Under the pieces are notes generated by a model. That model did no database searches. It had not been told where the DNA came from and saw nothing but the letters and a program-made list of their open reading frames with translations. Below are positions 1 through 8,466 of a stretch of 64,000 bases of DNA, in pieces. A program made the translations under genes and the position numbers. The stretch's first letter is position 1, and each line of letters starts with the position of its first letter. Source of the DNA: Actinomycetota bacterium (GTDB lineage Bacteria > Actinomycetota > Geothermincolia > Geothermincolales > RBG-13-55-18); NCBI GenBank assembly GCA_014360645.1, contig JACIXD010000002.1:186001-250000 (forward strand), given 5' to 3'.

Positions 1-1050
1 GGTGGCGTCCATGCCCGGCACGTCGTCTACGGAGAGGGTGAAGCGGGAGTGGGGCGCGATGCCGCACGCCTGTTCCACCACCTCGCCGCTGTCCTTGAAG
101 AACCTCACCCTGGCGACCGCCCCTTCCTCGCCCGGGTTGGAGAGCAGCAGGTAGGTGTCGTAACCTTCCGCGGTGTAGCCCTCGGCGAAATACCAGCGCC
201 CGGCGGGCTCGGGCACCCCCGCCGTGGCGTGACAGCCGGATATCACCCTCTTCGCCAGCGAGGCGTAGGTTATGGTCAGGGGGGTGCCGTCGGGAGCCCA
301 GTGGTACGGCCAGTAGGCCTCCAGGGGGTGTTGGCGGATGCACCCGTGGGAAGCGGGCGCCCCCAGCCCCGCCTCGTAACCGCTTGAACCGCGAGGCCAG
401 GAATGCATGCCGTGGCTGGGGGTGAAGGCCATCCAGTAATCGCAGATGGCGCCCCCCAGGCCGGCGTGGGTGCCGTAGTGCCCGAGGATACGGAAATTTC
501 CCGTGGGGGTGGAGTTGCGGAGCCCCGTGGAGCACCTGGTGACGTTGATCAGCTGGTCGCCCTCGTAGAAATAGAGCCGCTGGTCCGGGAGGGAACAGAC
601 GATCCTCTTGGGGCCGTCCGCACCGCGGGCCGCCGGCCCCAGCCCGGCCGCGACGCGCTCCGAGAGCGGGCCTTCGCGAAAAGCATCGTCCACCGCGGCC
701 ACGGCATAGTGATAGACCCTGCCCTGCTCCACGTCTCCGTCGAGGAAGAGCGGGTACGCGAGCATGGAATCCGCCGCCTTTCCTCCCACGGGAACGAATT
801 CGCCGTGCGCGGGATCGGAGCGGTAAACGCGGTAGCCCGAGGCCCCCGGCACCGCGTCCCAGGTGATGGCTATGCGCAGGCCGGCATCCTCCGGCCTTTC
901 CACCTCCCGGACGCCCGTGGGGGGAGGCAGCGTGCCTCCGGGCGAGGTCATGCCGCCGGGCAGGGTGACCTCACCGGCGCCGGCCGTGCCGGGTAAAGCG
1001 AGCGTGAACACTACAGCCATGCATGCTGCCGCCAGGATCGTCCTCCACAT
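1..1050 (-). CDS. L,D-transpeptidase (YkuD) with FAEGYT-type repeat, C-terminus cut by window edge
   Basis: Reading from ATG at 1050 (a GTG at 1053 is an alternative) the frame stays open to base 1. A signal peptide is followed by a fibronectin-III-like stretch (about residues 45-120, including 'GYRVYRSDP') and a YkuD L,D-transpeptidase domain. The active-site motif SHGCIR lies near bases 331-348, with an upstream HG-containing segment. YkuD enzymes form 3-3 cross-links in peptidoglycan or attach proteins to it, outside the membrane. Downstream of the catalytic domain the protein begins a repeat with 'WYFAEGYT', the same module found in three other secreted proteins of this window. The end is missing, so repeat number is unknown. 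The domain calls are visible; the role of the repeat as a surface or cell-wall module is inferred. Confidence 0.85.
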   Translation of the reverse strand, partial: MWRTILAAACMAVVFTLALPGTAGAGEVTLPGGMTSPGGTLPPPTGVREVERPEDAGLRIAITWDAVPGASGYRVYRSDPAHGEFVPVGGKAADSMLAYPLFLDGDVEQGRVYHYAVAAVDDAFREGPLSERVAAGLGPAARGADGPKRIVCSLPDQRLYFYEGDQLINVTRCSTGLRNSTPTGNFRILGHYGTHAGLGGAICDYWMAFTPSHGMHSWPRGSSGYEAGLGAPASHGCIRQHPLEAYWPYHWAPDGTPLTITYASLAKRVISGCHATAGVPEPAGRWYFAEGYTAEGYDTYLLLSNPGEEGAVARVRFFKDSGEVVEQACGIAPHSRFTLSVDDVPGMDAT

Positions 1051-1395
1051 CACCTTCGCCTTTCTCGGTCCAGTGCCGACGAGCGGGGCCGACATCACCT
1101 CACAACCTTCTACCTGAGCGCCGCTCCCCAAATCCATGCCGGGGATATTCTTCCCCAGGCCTGAGCTATTAATCGGAAAAGCTCGCCCGACGGTTTACGG
1201 TGTTCCGCGCAGATGACCCCCGGGTCCGCCGCGGCGGCGTACGCCGAATCGCCGTCATGACGGAAAAGGTGACGAGCATGCGGGTGCGGCCCGACGTACT
1301 TCCGCATCCCGGGAGCAACGCGCTGCTCAAAAGATGAGCGCGGGTAAGCCTGTGGGCACATTTCCCTCTTCATCCAGTAGTTTCTCTGGTTCCGC
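1051..1395. other. intergenic, nothing recognised
   Basis: This stretch lies between two L,D-transpeptidase genes on the same strand. Short open frames here have no recognisable protein features. I see no clear terminator or promoter, although an A+T-richer patch near 1165-1180 could hold the promoter of the downstream gene. Confidence 0.5.
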
Positions 1396-2448
1396 TCAGA
1401 AGATGAGCACGGGGATGCCCACGGGCACCCTCTCGTAGAGATCCTCGGAATCCTTGATGTACATGCGGATGCAGCCGTGGGAGGCGTTGGTCCCGATGGA
1501 CCAGGAGTTGTAGGTGCCGTGGATGAAGACGCCGGGAGCGCTGGTCTGGATGGCCCGTGTGCCCAGCGGGTTCCCCGGCCCGGGGGGTATATAGGGGGGC
1601 ATGGTCGCGGCCCAGGAGGTCCCCGGGTTCACCCAGGTGGGGTTCTTCTCCTTGCCCACCACCTTGTAGGTCCCGCTGGGGGTGGGCCAGGAGGGCATCC
1701 CCACGGCCACGGGGTACTGTTTTTCCACCTCCATGTTGTTGTAAAGGGTCAGTAGGTGGTTGGTCTTGTCCACGGTTATCACCTTGCCCACCTGGGAATC
1801 GGAGACCTCCGGCGGTGTCACCTCGATACGGAGCTCCGCCACCCGCTCCGTCGAGGAGAGAGCGGCGACGATGGCCTCGCGCGCCTCGTCCGCGTCCAGC
1901 TCCCACCCGTCCTGGGACTTCTGGAAGACCAGCTTGCGCCCCTCCAGCTTTATCTCCGCGTTCACGGGTGGGCGATTGATGGTGGATTCCAGGGTGGAGA
2001 GGAAGTTCTCCAGCTTACGCCAATCCACATGGATGGCCAGGTCCACGCTGCGGTCGAGCCCCCGGAAGACGGCGCGGTGCGCCCAGCGCTCGTAGAAGGG
2101 CATCTCCCGGCTCGCCTTCAGGGCCCTGTCCACCGTAGCATCCAGGTCCACGTAGGCGTCGATCTCGTAGAGGGGAAGGGGCCAGGAATAGCCGTCGAAG
2201 GCGAGGGTGAGGTCGCGGTTGAGGGCGCCCAGGTCCAGCTCGGAACGGAGCTTCTCTATAGCTCCCTCCCTGGTCAGGCCGCCGATGTTGATGCCCTGCA
2301 CGTAGACACCCTTGAAGACCTGGCCTGCGTAGGCCACATCCAGGCCCACGAAAAGGGCGGCTACCGCCGCCGCCGCTACGGTCAGGATGACGGCGAGCAC
2401 GAGGAGCACCTGCCTCACCACGCGCCATCCCTGCAGCCTGAAGACCAT
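1396..2448 (-). CDS. membrane-anchored L,D-transpeptidase (ErfK/YbiS/YkuD family)
   Basis: A 350-residue protein. Residues 10-38 form an N-terminal membrane anchor (a run of V, L and A), with a positively charged cytosolic tip. Residues 45-215 resemble the peptidoglycan-binding-4 region that precedes many actinobacterial and clostridial transpeptidases ('GVYVQGINIGGLTREGA'). The YkuD domain fills residues 220-350, with the HGT and SHGCIR motifs close to the C-terminus; the Cys of SHGCIR is the nucleophile. The enzyme would make meso-DAP to meso-DAP cross-links at the outer face of the membrane. Length and architecture are typical. It lies upstream of a second, repeat-bearing YkuD gene at 1-1050 on the same strand, but the 345-bp gap argues against tight cotranscription. 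Confidence 0.9.
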   Translation of the reverse strand: MVFRLQGWRVVRQVLLVLAVILTVAAAAVAALFVGLDVAYAGQVFKGVYVQGINIGGLTREGAIEKLRSELDLGALNRDLTLAFDGYSWPLPLYEIDAYVDLDATVDRALKASREMPFYERWAHRAVFRGLDRSVDLAIHVDWRKLENFLSTLESTINRPPVNAEIKLEGRKLVFQKSQDGWELDADEAREAIVAALSSTERVAELRIEVTPPEVSDSQVGKVITVDKTNHLLTLYNNMEVEKQYPVAVGMPSWPTPSGTYKVVGKEKNPTWVNPGTSWAATMPPYIPPGPGNPLGTRAIQTSAPGVFIHGTYNSWSIGTNASHGCIRMYIKDSEDLYERVPVGIPVLIF

Positions 2449-2998
2449 GCCTCTCTACCTCCATTCGCCGGATATTTCCATCACCGGTGCTGTTTATCCT
2501 TCCCCGTCATGGCCACGAATAACGCTCTCCCGTCTTTTGCCCGTTCCGTATCCTCCGTATGCGCCGGGCCTCATCCTCCGCGGACAGCACCGAGCCACGT
2601 CTTTCCGCCCTTCACCTCATCTCGCCGTCCCGCCGCGGTCTCCCCGGCGGGACCGCCGCACCGCCCGACCCGTGCGACACGTTTCGCCGCCCGCCTGCCT
2701 TCGTCCCCTTCGCGGGCGCCACGTCCCGCCCGTAAAGATTTTTATCAGATCGCGAACGTTTATGAAATACGCTCCGGTCTCTCGAGAGCCAGAAGCGCCA
2801 CCGGGAGCGCGAAAAGGACCGCGCCCCGCCGGCTCCCTTCCCGCCCGCCGCCTCCCGAGGAGCCCCTCGTCCTTCCCCCTGCCGAGGCTTCGGCCGTCAT
2901 CACGCCGCACGGCGCGAGTGCGCCCGCCCCCCTGCATCCCGTTCCCGCAGGCGCCGCAGCCGTATATCCCCCGGCACGGCCCGTCGGCCTCGGTCCTG
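2449..2998. other. 550-bp intergenic region without a gene
   Basis: No convincing gene on either strand; open frames are low-complexity Pro/Arg shadows of GC-rich DNA. An A+T-rich island at about 2735-2772 stands out and could hold a minus-strand promoter for the transpeptidase at 2448, though no good -35/-10 pair was found. The right end is bounded by the operon terminator at 2999-3028. Confidence 0.5.
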
Positions 2999-3028
2999 AA
3001 AAAAGGGGCGGGGTCACCCCCCGCCCCT
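2999..3028 (-). terminator. Rho-independent terminator of the Hdr/Etf/Flx operon
   Basis: On the minus strand a perfect 9-bp stem GGGGCGGGG/CCCCGCCCC (arms 3019-3027 and 3005-3013) with a 5-nt loop is followed by six T residues (bases 2999-3004). It starts 18 bases past the stop of the last gene of the operon (3046). Confidence 0.92.
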
Positions 3029-3045
3029 TCGTGTTCTTGTCCGCC

Positions 3046-3885
3046 TCACGCGAAGGCCTCGGGTATCTCCTTGAGCTGGGCATAGGAGAACACCGGCCCG
3101 TCCTTGCACACGTAGAGATGGCCGACGTTGCAGCGTCCGCACTTGCCGATACCGCACTTCATACGGTTCTCCAGGGTGGTGTATACCTGATCGGGGGTGA
3201 AGCCCAGCTTTTCCAGGTTCTGGAGCACGAACTTGATCATGATGGGCGGCCCACAGGTGACGGCGATGGTGTTCTCGGGCGAGGGCGCCACCTCCAGCAG
3301 GAGCTGGGGGACGAAGCCCACGAAGTGGGGCCACTCCTCCTCCTCCACGTCGATGGAGAGGTGGCAGGCGCACTCGCCCTCCTCCAGGATCTCCTTGAAC
3401 TCGTCCTTGAAGCAGTGGTCGGCCGAGGTGCGGGCGCCGTAGATGAGCTGCAGCTCGCCGTAGTCACCGCGGTTGTCGCGGATCCACTGGATCACCGGGC
3501 GCAGGGGCGCCTGGCCTATGCCGCCGCCGATGGTCACCACGTTCTTCCCCTTCCAGTCCTCGAGGGGGAAGTTGTTTCCCAGGGGCCCGCGCACGAAGAA
3601 GGTGTCTCCCGCCTCCAGCTCGTGCAGGGCGGAGGTGTTCTTGCCCGCCTTCATGATGCTGAAGCGCAGGTACCCTTTCTCCGTGGGCGAGGAGGAGATG
3701 CAGAACATGGACTCCCCCACCCCCGGGATGCCCACCATGGCGCACTGCCCGGGCAGGTGGCTCCAGGTGTCCCAGACCTTCTCGTCGGTGAAGGTCACCT
3801 TGAAGGTCTTGATGCAGCGGTCACCCGGCGCCTCGTACCAGGTGTCCAGGATCTTTACCTCATGGGGAATGTAGGGGTTCTTCAT
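3046..3885 (-). CDS. FlxA-like FAD/NAD(P)H-binding [2Fe-2S] oxidoreductase subunit
   Basis: A 279-residue protein of the ferredoxin-reductase/PyrK/AsrB type. It would exchange electrons with NAD(P)H through FAD and pass them to the partner FeS subunits. An FAD-binding beta-barrel occupies about residues 10-105, a nucleotide-binding fold with 'VVTIGGGIGQAPLRPVI' residues 110-215, and a terminal [2Fe-2S] motif (CGIGKCGRC then C, residues ~245-260) closes it. The start chosen is ATG 3885, which overlaps the preceding stop as ATGA. Open frame continues upstream, but it only shadows the gene before it. Position last in the Hdr/Etf/Flx operon and family resemblance suggest the FlxA role in FlxABCD-Hdr complexes; NADH versus NADPH preference is not visible. 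Confidence 0.85.
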   Translation of the reverse strand: MKNPYIPHEVKILDTWYEAPGDRCIKTFKVTFTDEKVWDTWSHLPGQCAMVGIPGVGESMFCISSSPTEKGYLRFSIMKAGKNTSALHELEAGDTFFVRGPLGNNFPLEDWKGKNVVTIGGGIGQAPLRPVIQWIRDNRGDYGELQLIYGARTSADHCFKDEFKEILEEGECACHLSIDVEEEEWPHFVGFVPQLLLEVAPSPENTIAVTCGPPIMIKFVLQNLEKLGFTPDQVYTTLENRMKCGIGKCGRCNVGHLYVCKDGPVFSYAQLKEIPEAFA

Positions 3886-4907
3886 TGGGCATCCACCACC
3901 TGATCGAGTATGTCCAGGATGTCGATGTTCACCGGGCAGAGGTTGATGCAGCGGCCGCATCCCACGCAGGCGATGACGCCGAAGCGGTTGGGATAGTAGG
4001 AGTACTTGTGGTTGATGCGGTTGCGCGTCCTCTCCCTGCGCGTGGGGCGAGGGTTGTGACCCGAGGCGTGCAGGGTGTACTCCTCGAACATGCAGGAGTC
4101 CCACATGCGGCAGCGCCGTCCCTCTCCCCCCTCGTCCACCTCGTCCTGGATGTCGAAGCAGTGGCAGGTGGGGCAGAGGAAAGTGCAGATACCGCAGCCC
4201 AGGCAGGCCGCCGACACTCTCTTCCAGAGCTCGTTCTCCCACAGCCCCGGGAGCTTCTCCGGGATGCCCGCCGTGGATATGGAGCGGCGAATCCTGCCCT
4301 CGGACTCCCTGGCCATCTCCTCGGCCTTCTTCTCGTCGCCGGCGGGGGCCTCCTCGAGCTGCGAGGAAAGGGTCTCCGCCAGCTTCTCTCCCTTTTCGGT
4401 GAGGGACTGCACCAGGTAATAGTCGCCCATGTCGGTGAGGAGCATGTCCAGTCCCTCCGTCCCGAAGGGGCTTCCCTGCAGCGAGGTGCAGAAGCAGTTC
4501 ACCGAGGGGGGTTCCACGCAGGCCATCCCCACCAGGGTGGTCAGCTCGCGCCGCTTTAGGTAATAAGGGTCGTCGAAGTCCCAGGAGAAGAGCTTGTCCA
4601 CGATGGCCATGGCCCTGGCGTCGCAGGGACGCAGACCGAAGATCACCGTGGTGCCCTCCTCCTCCACGTTCTTCTCCTTGAGCTCGGGACTGCCCACCAT
4701 AAAGCGGAAGAGGGTCTCCGTCTGGGGGAAGGCGAACTTCTTGGGGGGCACGGTGGAGTTCCCGTAATCCAGGAAGGCCTCCTGCGGGTCCCCTATCTGC
4801 TTGAACACGACGACCTCGTCGGACTTGGCGGGCGCGACGAGGCGGAACTTGGAGAGCTCCCCGAGGACCTCTCCCATTTTTTCCTTGCTCAGCTTCTTCA
4901 ATGCCAT
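3882..4907 (-). CDS. FlxB-like 4Fe-4S dicluster protein (AsrA/hydrogenase FeS subunit type)
   Basis: A 341-residue soluble iron-sulfur protein. The N-terminal ~220 residues resemble the AsrA-type domain ('IFGLRPCDARAM', 'CFCTSLQGSPFG'). Two ferredoxin-like clusters follow: CLGCGICTFLCPTCHC (about residue 235) and CVGCGRCINLCP (about residue 320). Such proteins relay electrons between an NAD(P)H module and HdrA. The start is taken as ATG 4907 because GAGG lies 8 bases upstream; a GTG at 4916 also fits. The stop overlaps the next gene's start by four bases, indicating translational coupling to the flavin subunit. Confidence 0.85.
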   Translation of the reverse strand: MALKKLSKEKMGEVLGELSKFRLVAPAKSDEVVVFKQIGDPQEAFLDYGNSTVPPKKFAFPQTETLFRFMVGSPELKEKNVEEEGTTVIFGLRPCDARAMAIVDKLFSWDFDDPYYLKRRELTTLVGMACVEPPSVNCFCTSLQGSPFGTEGLDMLLTDMGDYYLVQSLTEKGEKLAETLSSQLEEAPAGDEKKAEEMARESEGRIRRSISTAGIPEKLPGLWENELWKRVSAACLGCGICTFLCPTCHCFDIQDEVDEGGEGRRCRMWDSCMFEEYTLHASGHNPRPTRRERTRNRINHKYSYYPNRFGVIACVGCGRCINLCPVNIDILDILDQVVDAQ

Positions 4908-4919
4908 GGCACCCACCTC

Positions 4920-5903
4920 TTAGAGTATGAAGTCCTCACGGTCGTCCACCTTGAAGGTCGAGAGCAGCGGCGGGTTCTCTACGCTGGTGCCCGGCTCGTA
5001 ATCGTAGAGCTCCTCCACGTCCTTGTAGAACTTGCGGTTGAGCTCCATGAGCGGGATGTCCACGGGACACACCCGCTGGCACTCGCCGCACTGGATGCAG
5101 CGTCCCGCCAGGTGGTAGGCCCGGGAGACGTGGTAGGCCGTGTTCTCGCTGATGTCCACGCTGCGCCTCATCCACTGCGGCTGCAGCCGGTCCAGCACGC
5201 AGTCCTCGCAGTAGCACATGGGGCAGACGTTGCGGCAGGAATAGCAGCGGATGCAGCGGGAGAACTTCTCCTCCCAGTACGCCCATTTCTCCGCCGCCGC
5301 CCGCTTCTCCAGCTCGGCGATGTCGGAGTAGTCGTCGTCGGCGAAACGCTCCACCGCCTCGTCCAGCAGCTCGTCGTAGACCAGGGGGGTGGGATAGCGG
5401 CAGCGCAGGCACTTGTCCGCCACCAGCTCCTCCCTGGGCACCTCCTCCTTGCTGCCGTTGAAGGAGAGCACGAACCTGTCCCCCTCCAGGGCGATCTCAC
5501 CCCGCTGCAGCACGCCGGGGAACTTGGCCTCCACCTTGGCCATGTCCACCACCCCGGTGCAGGGGATCCCCAGGACCAGGATGCGGTCACGGTCGTAGGC
5601 CTTCTCCTCCATCTGCTGCACCAGGGCGCGGGAGTCGCAGCCCTTGACCATCACCGCCACCTTGCGCAGGTCCGGCTCCTGGCCGCGGGGGACGGGCAAC
5701 TTCTCCTCCAGGGTGATGTAGGTGGCGAGGTTGTTCACGCAGGCGGGCGTGAAGATGAGCTCGTCCGCTTCGTCCGGGCCCTGGACGAAGGCGGGGCGCG
5801 CCCGGAAGCCGTAGGTGCCGGGACGGTACCCGATGAGCAGCCTCACGTCGTCCCTGGAGACAACCTCCTTGGCCTTTTCTCTCAGCTTGTTTACGTCTAC
5901 CAA
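4920..5903 (-). CDS. FlxC-like 4Fe-4S protein
   Basis: A 327-residue protein with an N-terminal region like the F420-hydrogenase/dehydrogenase beta-subunit fold ('VMVKGCDSRALVQQMEE'), a Cys pair CLRC near residue 195, and two ferredoxin clusters, CIRCYSCRNVCPMCYC plus CEDC (~residues 240-260) and CIQCGECQRVCP (~residue 285). The best start is TTG at 5903, preceded by CGGAGG at 8 bases and overlapping the stop of the mvhD-like gene by 7 bases. A longer open frame to 6290 exists but only reads the mvhD gene out of frame. It is probably the electron-wire subunit between the MvhD/HdrA module and the FlxB/FlxA pair. Confidence 0.82.
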   Translation of the reverse strand: MVDVNKLREKAKEVVSRDDVRLLIGYRPGTYGFRARPAFVQGPDEADELIFTPACVNNLATYITLEEKLPVPRGQEPDLRKVAVMVKGCDSRALVQQMEEKAYDRDRILVLGIPCTGVVDMAKVEAKFPGVLQRGEIALEGDRFVLSFNGSKEEVPREELVADKCLRCRYPTPLVYDELLDEAVERFADDDYSDIAELEKRAAAEKWAYWEEKFSRCIRCYSCRNVCPMCYCEDCVLDRLQPQWMRRSVDISENTAYHVSRAYHLAGRCIQCGECQRVCPVDIPLMELNRKFYKDVEELYDYEPGTSVENPPLLSTFKVDDREDFIL

Positions 5904-6334
5904 TTTAACTGCCTCCGTTTGAACTGATCCATGGGCCCGACTTCCTTCACGCCGTTGACGACCTCTTCGATGACCTCCTTCCACTTGGCGCCCTCGGAGG
6001 CCGAGACCCAGCTCATGCGCACCCTCTGGGGCTCGACGCCCAGGTATTCGAGGAAGTTGCGCATGAGGTTGAAGCGGCGCCGCGCGTAGTAGTTGCCCTG
6101 CATGTAGTGGCAGTCGCCGGGGTGGCATCCGGAGATGAGCACCCCGTCCGCGCCCTGCTGCAGGGCGTTCATCACGAAGAGGGGATTGACCCTGCCCGAG
6201 CACATGACCCTGATCACCCGCACGTTGGACGGGTACTGGATGCGCGAGGTGCCGGCCAGGTCGGCCCCGGCGTAGGAGCACCAGTTGCACAGGAAGGCCA
6301 CGATGTTGGGCTCGAAATCCGTCTTCTCAGCCAT
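5897..6334 (-). CDS. MvhD/FlxD-like iron-sulfur subunit
   Basis: A 145-residue protein of the MvhD (FlpD) family, the small [2Fe-2S] subunit that docks onto HdrA and delivers electrons from hydrogenase, formate dehydrogenase or Flx modules. Diagnostic features are 'FLCNWCSYAGADLAG' near the N-terminus, the conserved 'RVMCSGRV' and 'GCHPGDCHY' segments, and the 'ARRR' stretch. Length is typical. The gene begins 3 bases past the HdrA stop and overlaps the downstream FeS gene. No hydrogenase subunits are present here, so its electron partner should be the Flx-like NAD(P)H module encoded next. Confidence 0.93.
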   Translation of the reverse strand: MAEKTDFEPNIVAFLCNWCSYAGADLAGTSRIQYPSNVRVIRVMCSGRVNPLFVMNALQQGADGVLISGCHPGDCHYMQGNYYARRRFNLMRNFLEYLGVEPQRVRMSWVSASEGAKWKEVIEEVVNGVKEVGPMDQFKRRQLNW

Positions 6335-6337
6335 GAC

Positions 6338-8374
6338 CTACTTCACCCCCAGGGCCTGTATCTGCGGCAGCAACTGCACGTCCTTGAAGGAACGCTGCTG
6401 GATGGAGCCGGAGAGGCAGGCGGCCGCGCAGGCGCCGCACCCCTTGCACAGGGCCTCGTTGACCCGCGCCACCCTCACCGGCCAGCCCATGCGGTTGATC
6501 TCCACCAGTTCGATGGCCGTGAAGGGGCAGAGCTCCACGCAGAAACCGCAGCCGCGGCAGGTCTGCTCGTTGACCACCGAGGTCTGGGCCTCCACCTTCA
6601 CCTTGCCCGAGGCCATGGGGATCATGGCCGCCGAGGCAGCTCCCTTGGCCTGTGCAACGGCGTCCGGGATGTCCTTGGGTCCCTGGCACACGCCGGCCAG
6701 GTAGACGCCGTCGGAGGCCGTGTCCACGGGACGCAGCTTGGGGTGTGCCTCCAGATAGAAGAGGTCCGAGGACTGCGAGAGTTTGAGCAGGTCGATGATC
6801 TCGCGGTTGTCGGAGCGCGGGCACAGGCCCACGGAGAGCACCACCATGTCCGTCTCGTGCTCCAGGGGGGTGGCGGTGAGGGTGTCCTCGGCGCGCACGA
6901 TGAGTTTGTCGCCCTTCTTGTAGATCTCCGAGGGGTTGCCGCGGATGTACTTGACCCCCTCGCGGCGCACGCGGTCGTAGAACTCCTCGAAGCCCTTGCC
7001 GAAGGCGCGCACATCCATGTAGAACACGGTCACCTCGCAGTCGTGGCCTACCTTGTCCTTGACCAGGTGGGCCAGCTTGGCGGTGTACATGCAGCACACG
7101 CGGGAGCAATACTCGTTGCCCACGCTCTTGTCGCGCGAGCCCACGCACTGGATGAAGGTGACGCTCTGGGGCACCCTGGGGGCCTCCGCCTCCTCGCCCT
7201 CCTTCTTCTTCTTTTTCTTGCCCCGCTCGAGCATGACCACCTTGCCGCCAGTGGGTCCGGAGGCGTTGACCATACGCTCGAACTCCAGGGCGGTGAGCAC
7301 GTTGTCATAGACCCCGTAGCCGTACTCGGGCTTGAGGCGCGCGTCGAAGACGTCGTAGCCGGTGGCCACGATGATGGTTCCCACCTTGAACTCCACCACC
7401 TCGTCCTGGAGGTCGAAGTTGATGGCCCCCGCCTTGCAGGCGTCCTTGCACTTGGGCGACTCGCCGCACTTGCCCTTGGTGAGGAAGAGGCAGTTCTCCT
7501 TGTCGATGGTGTACTTGGCGGGAACCGCCTGGGGGAAGGGCAGGTAGATGGCCCCCCGCATGCCGATGCCCTCGTCGAACTCGTTGGGAATACGCCCCGC
7601 GAGGCGGCACTCGGACGCGCAATCTCCGCAGCCCGTGCACTTGTCCATGTCCACGAAGCGGCTTCTTTTACGCACCTTGATGTCGAAGTTGCCGATATAG
7701 CCGCCGATCTCCTCCACCTGGGAGTAGGTCATGAGCTCGATGTTGGGGTGGTTGGCCACGTCCACCATCTTGGGGGTGAGGATGCAGGCCGAGCAGTCCA
7801 GGGTGGGGAAGGTCTTGTCCAGCTGGGCCATGTGCCCGCCCACGGTGGGGCTCTTCTCCACCAGGTAGACCTTGAAGCCCGCGTCGGCGATGTCCAGGGC
7901 GGCCTGGATGCCGGCGATGCCCGCCCCGATGATGAGGCAGGAGGGCTCCACGTCCACCTCCTTCACGTCCAGGGCCTCCAGCCTGCGGGCCTTCACCACC
8001 GCCGCCTCCACCACCCGCTTGGCCTTCTCGGTGGCGGCGATGGGGTCATCGTGCACCCAGGAGCACTGCTCGCGGATGTTGGCCATCTCCAGGAAGTACG
8101 GGTTGAGGCCGCCGGAGAGCAGCGTCTTGCGGAAGGTGGGCTCGTGCATGCGCGGGGAGCACGAGGCCACCACCACGCGGTTCAACCCCATGTTGGCGAT
8201 GTCGTCGGTGATCAGCGCCTGCCCGGGATCGGAGCACATGTAGGAGTAGTTGCGCGCCACCACCACGTCGGGCAGGGTCTGGGCGAACTGCACCACCTCT
8301 TCCACGTTCACCGTGCCCGCGATGTTGGTGCCGCAGTGGCAGACGTAGACCCCGATCTTCGGTTTACCGTTCAT
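6338..8374 (-). CDS. hdrA: HdrA-type FAD and iron-sulfur subunit of heterodisulfide-reductase-like complex
   Basis: A 678-residue HdrA, the flavin subunit at which electron bifurcation occurs in Hdr complexes. The N-terminal domain has 'VYVCHCGTNIAGTV'. The FAD-binding thioredoxin-reductase-like core carries GAGIAGIQAALD (~residues 151-163). A central ferredoxin insert has CTGCGDCASEC, and two C-terminal clusters CRGCGFCVELCP and CKGCGACAAAC end the protein. Length fits single-copy HdrA. An odd lysine-rich, acidic insert (GKKKKKKEGEEAEA, DNA about 7195-7221) interrupts the FAD domain. It is followed by MvhD/Flx genes and preceded by EtfA, an association that suggests ETF as an electron donor or acceptor (inference). 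Confidence 0.93.
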   Translation of the reverse strand: MNGKPKIGVYVCHCGTNIAGTVNVEEVVQFAQTLPDVVVARNYSYMCSDPGQALITDDIANMGLNRVVVASCSPRMHEPTFRKTLLSGGLNPYFLEMANIREQCSWVHDDPIAATEKAKRVVEAAVVKARRLEALDVKEVDVEPSCLIIGAGIAGIQAALDIADAGFKVYLVEKSPTVGGHMAQLDKTFPTLDCSACILTPKMVDVANHPNIELMTYSQVEEIGGYIGNFDIKVRKRSRFVDMDKCTGCGDCASECRLAGRIPNEFDEGIGMRGAIYLPFPQAVPAKYTIDKENCLFLTKGKCGESPKCKDACKAGAINFDLQDEVVEFKVGTIIVATGYDVFDARLKPEYGYGVYDNVLTALEFERMVNASGPTGGKVVMLERGKKKKKKEGEEAEAPRVPQSVTFIQCVGSRDKSVGNEYCSRVCCMYTAKLAHLVKDKVGHDCEVTVFYMDVRAFGKGFEEFYDRVRREGVKYIRGNPSEIYKKGDKLIVRAEDTLTATPLEHETDMVVLSVGLCPRSDNREIIDLLKLSQSSDLFYLEAHPKLRPVDTASDGVYLAGVCQGPKDIPDAVAQAKGAASAAMIPMASGKVKVEAQTSVVNEQTCRGCGFCVELCPFTAIELVEINRMGWPVRVARVNEALCKGCGACAAACLSGSIQQRSFKDVQLLPQIQALGVK

Positions 8375-8466
8375 ATGTCTCTTTTCCTCCTCGTGCCTTG
8401 GGAAAAGCTCTGATATCCTGCGATCTCATTATGGGCACCGGAGGAGTCCGGGCTCAATGACAACCA

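Noticed and set aside
1756-3903. 715-codon open frame on the plus strand
   Set aside because: Antisense to the L,D-transpeptidase and the FlxA-like gene; its translation is His/Val/Leu-rich with no domain, typical of the mirror frame of GC-rich genes.
5904-6290. N-terminal extension of the FlxC-like protein to 6290
   Set aside because: The extension reads the mvhD-like gene in the wrong frame; TTG 5903 has a good ribosome site and fits the family length.
5897-6334. Hydrogenase or formate dehydrogenase partner for the MvhD-like subunit
   Set aside because: No large-subunit genes of either enzyme were found in the window; the neighbouring Flx-like genes explain the subunit.
6107-8413. 768-codon open frame on the plus strand
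   Set aside because: Exactly antisense to hdrA and mvhD, whose minus-strand products are unmistakable.
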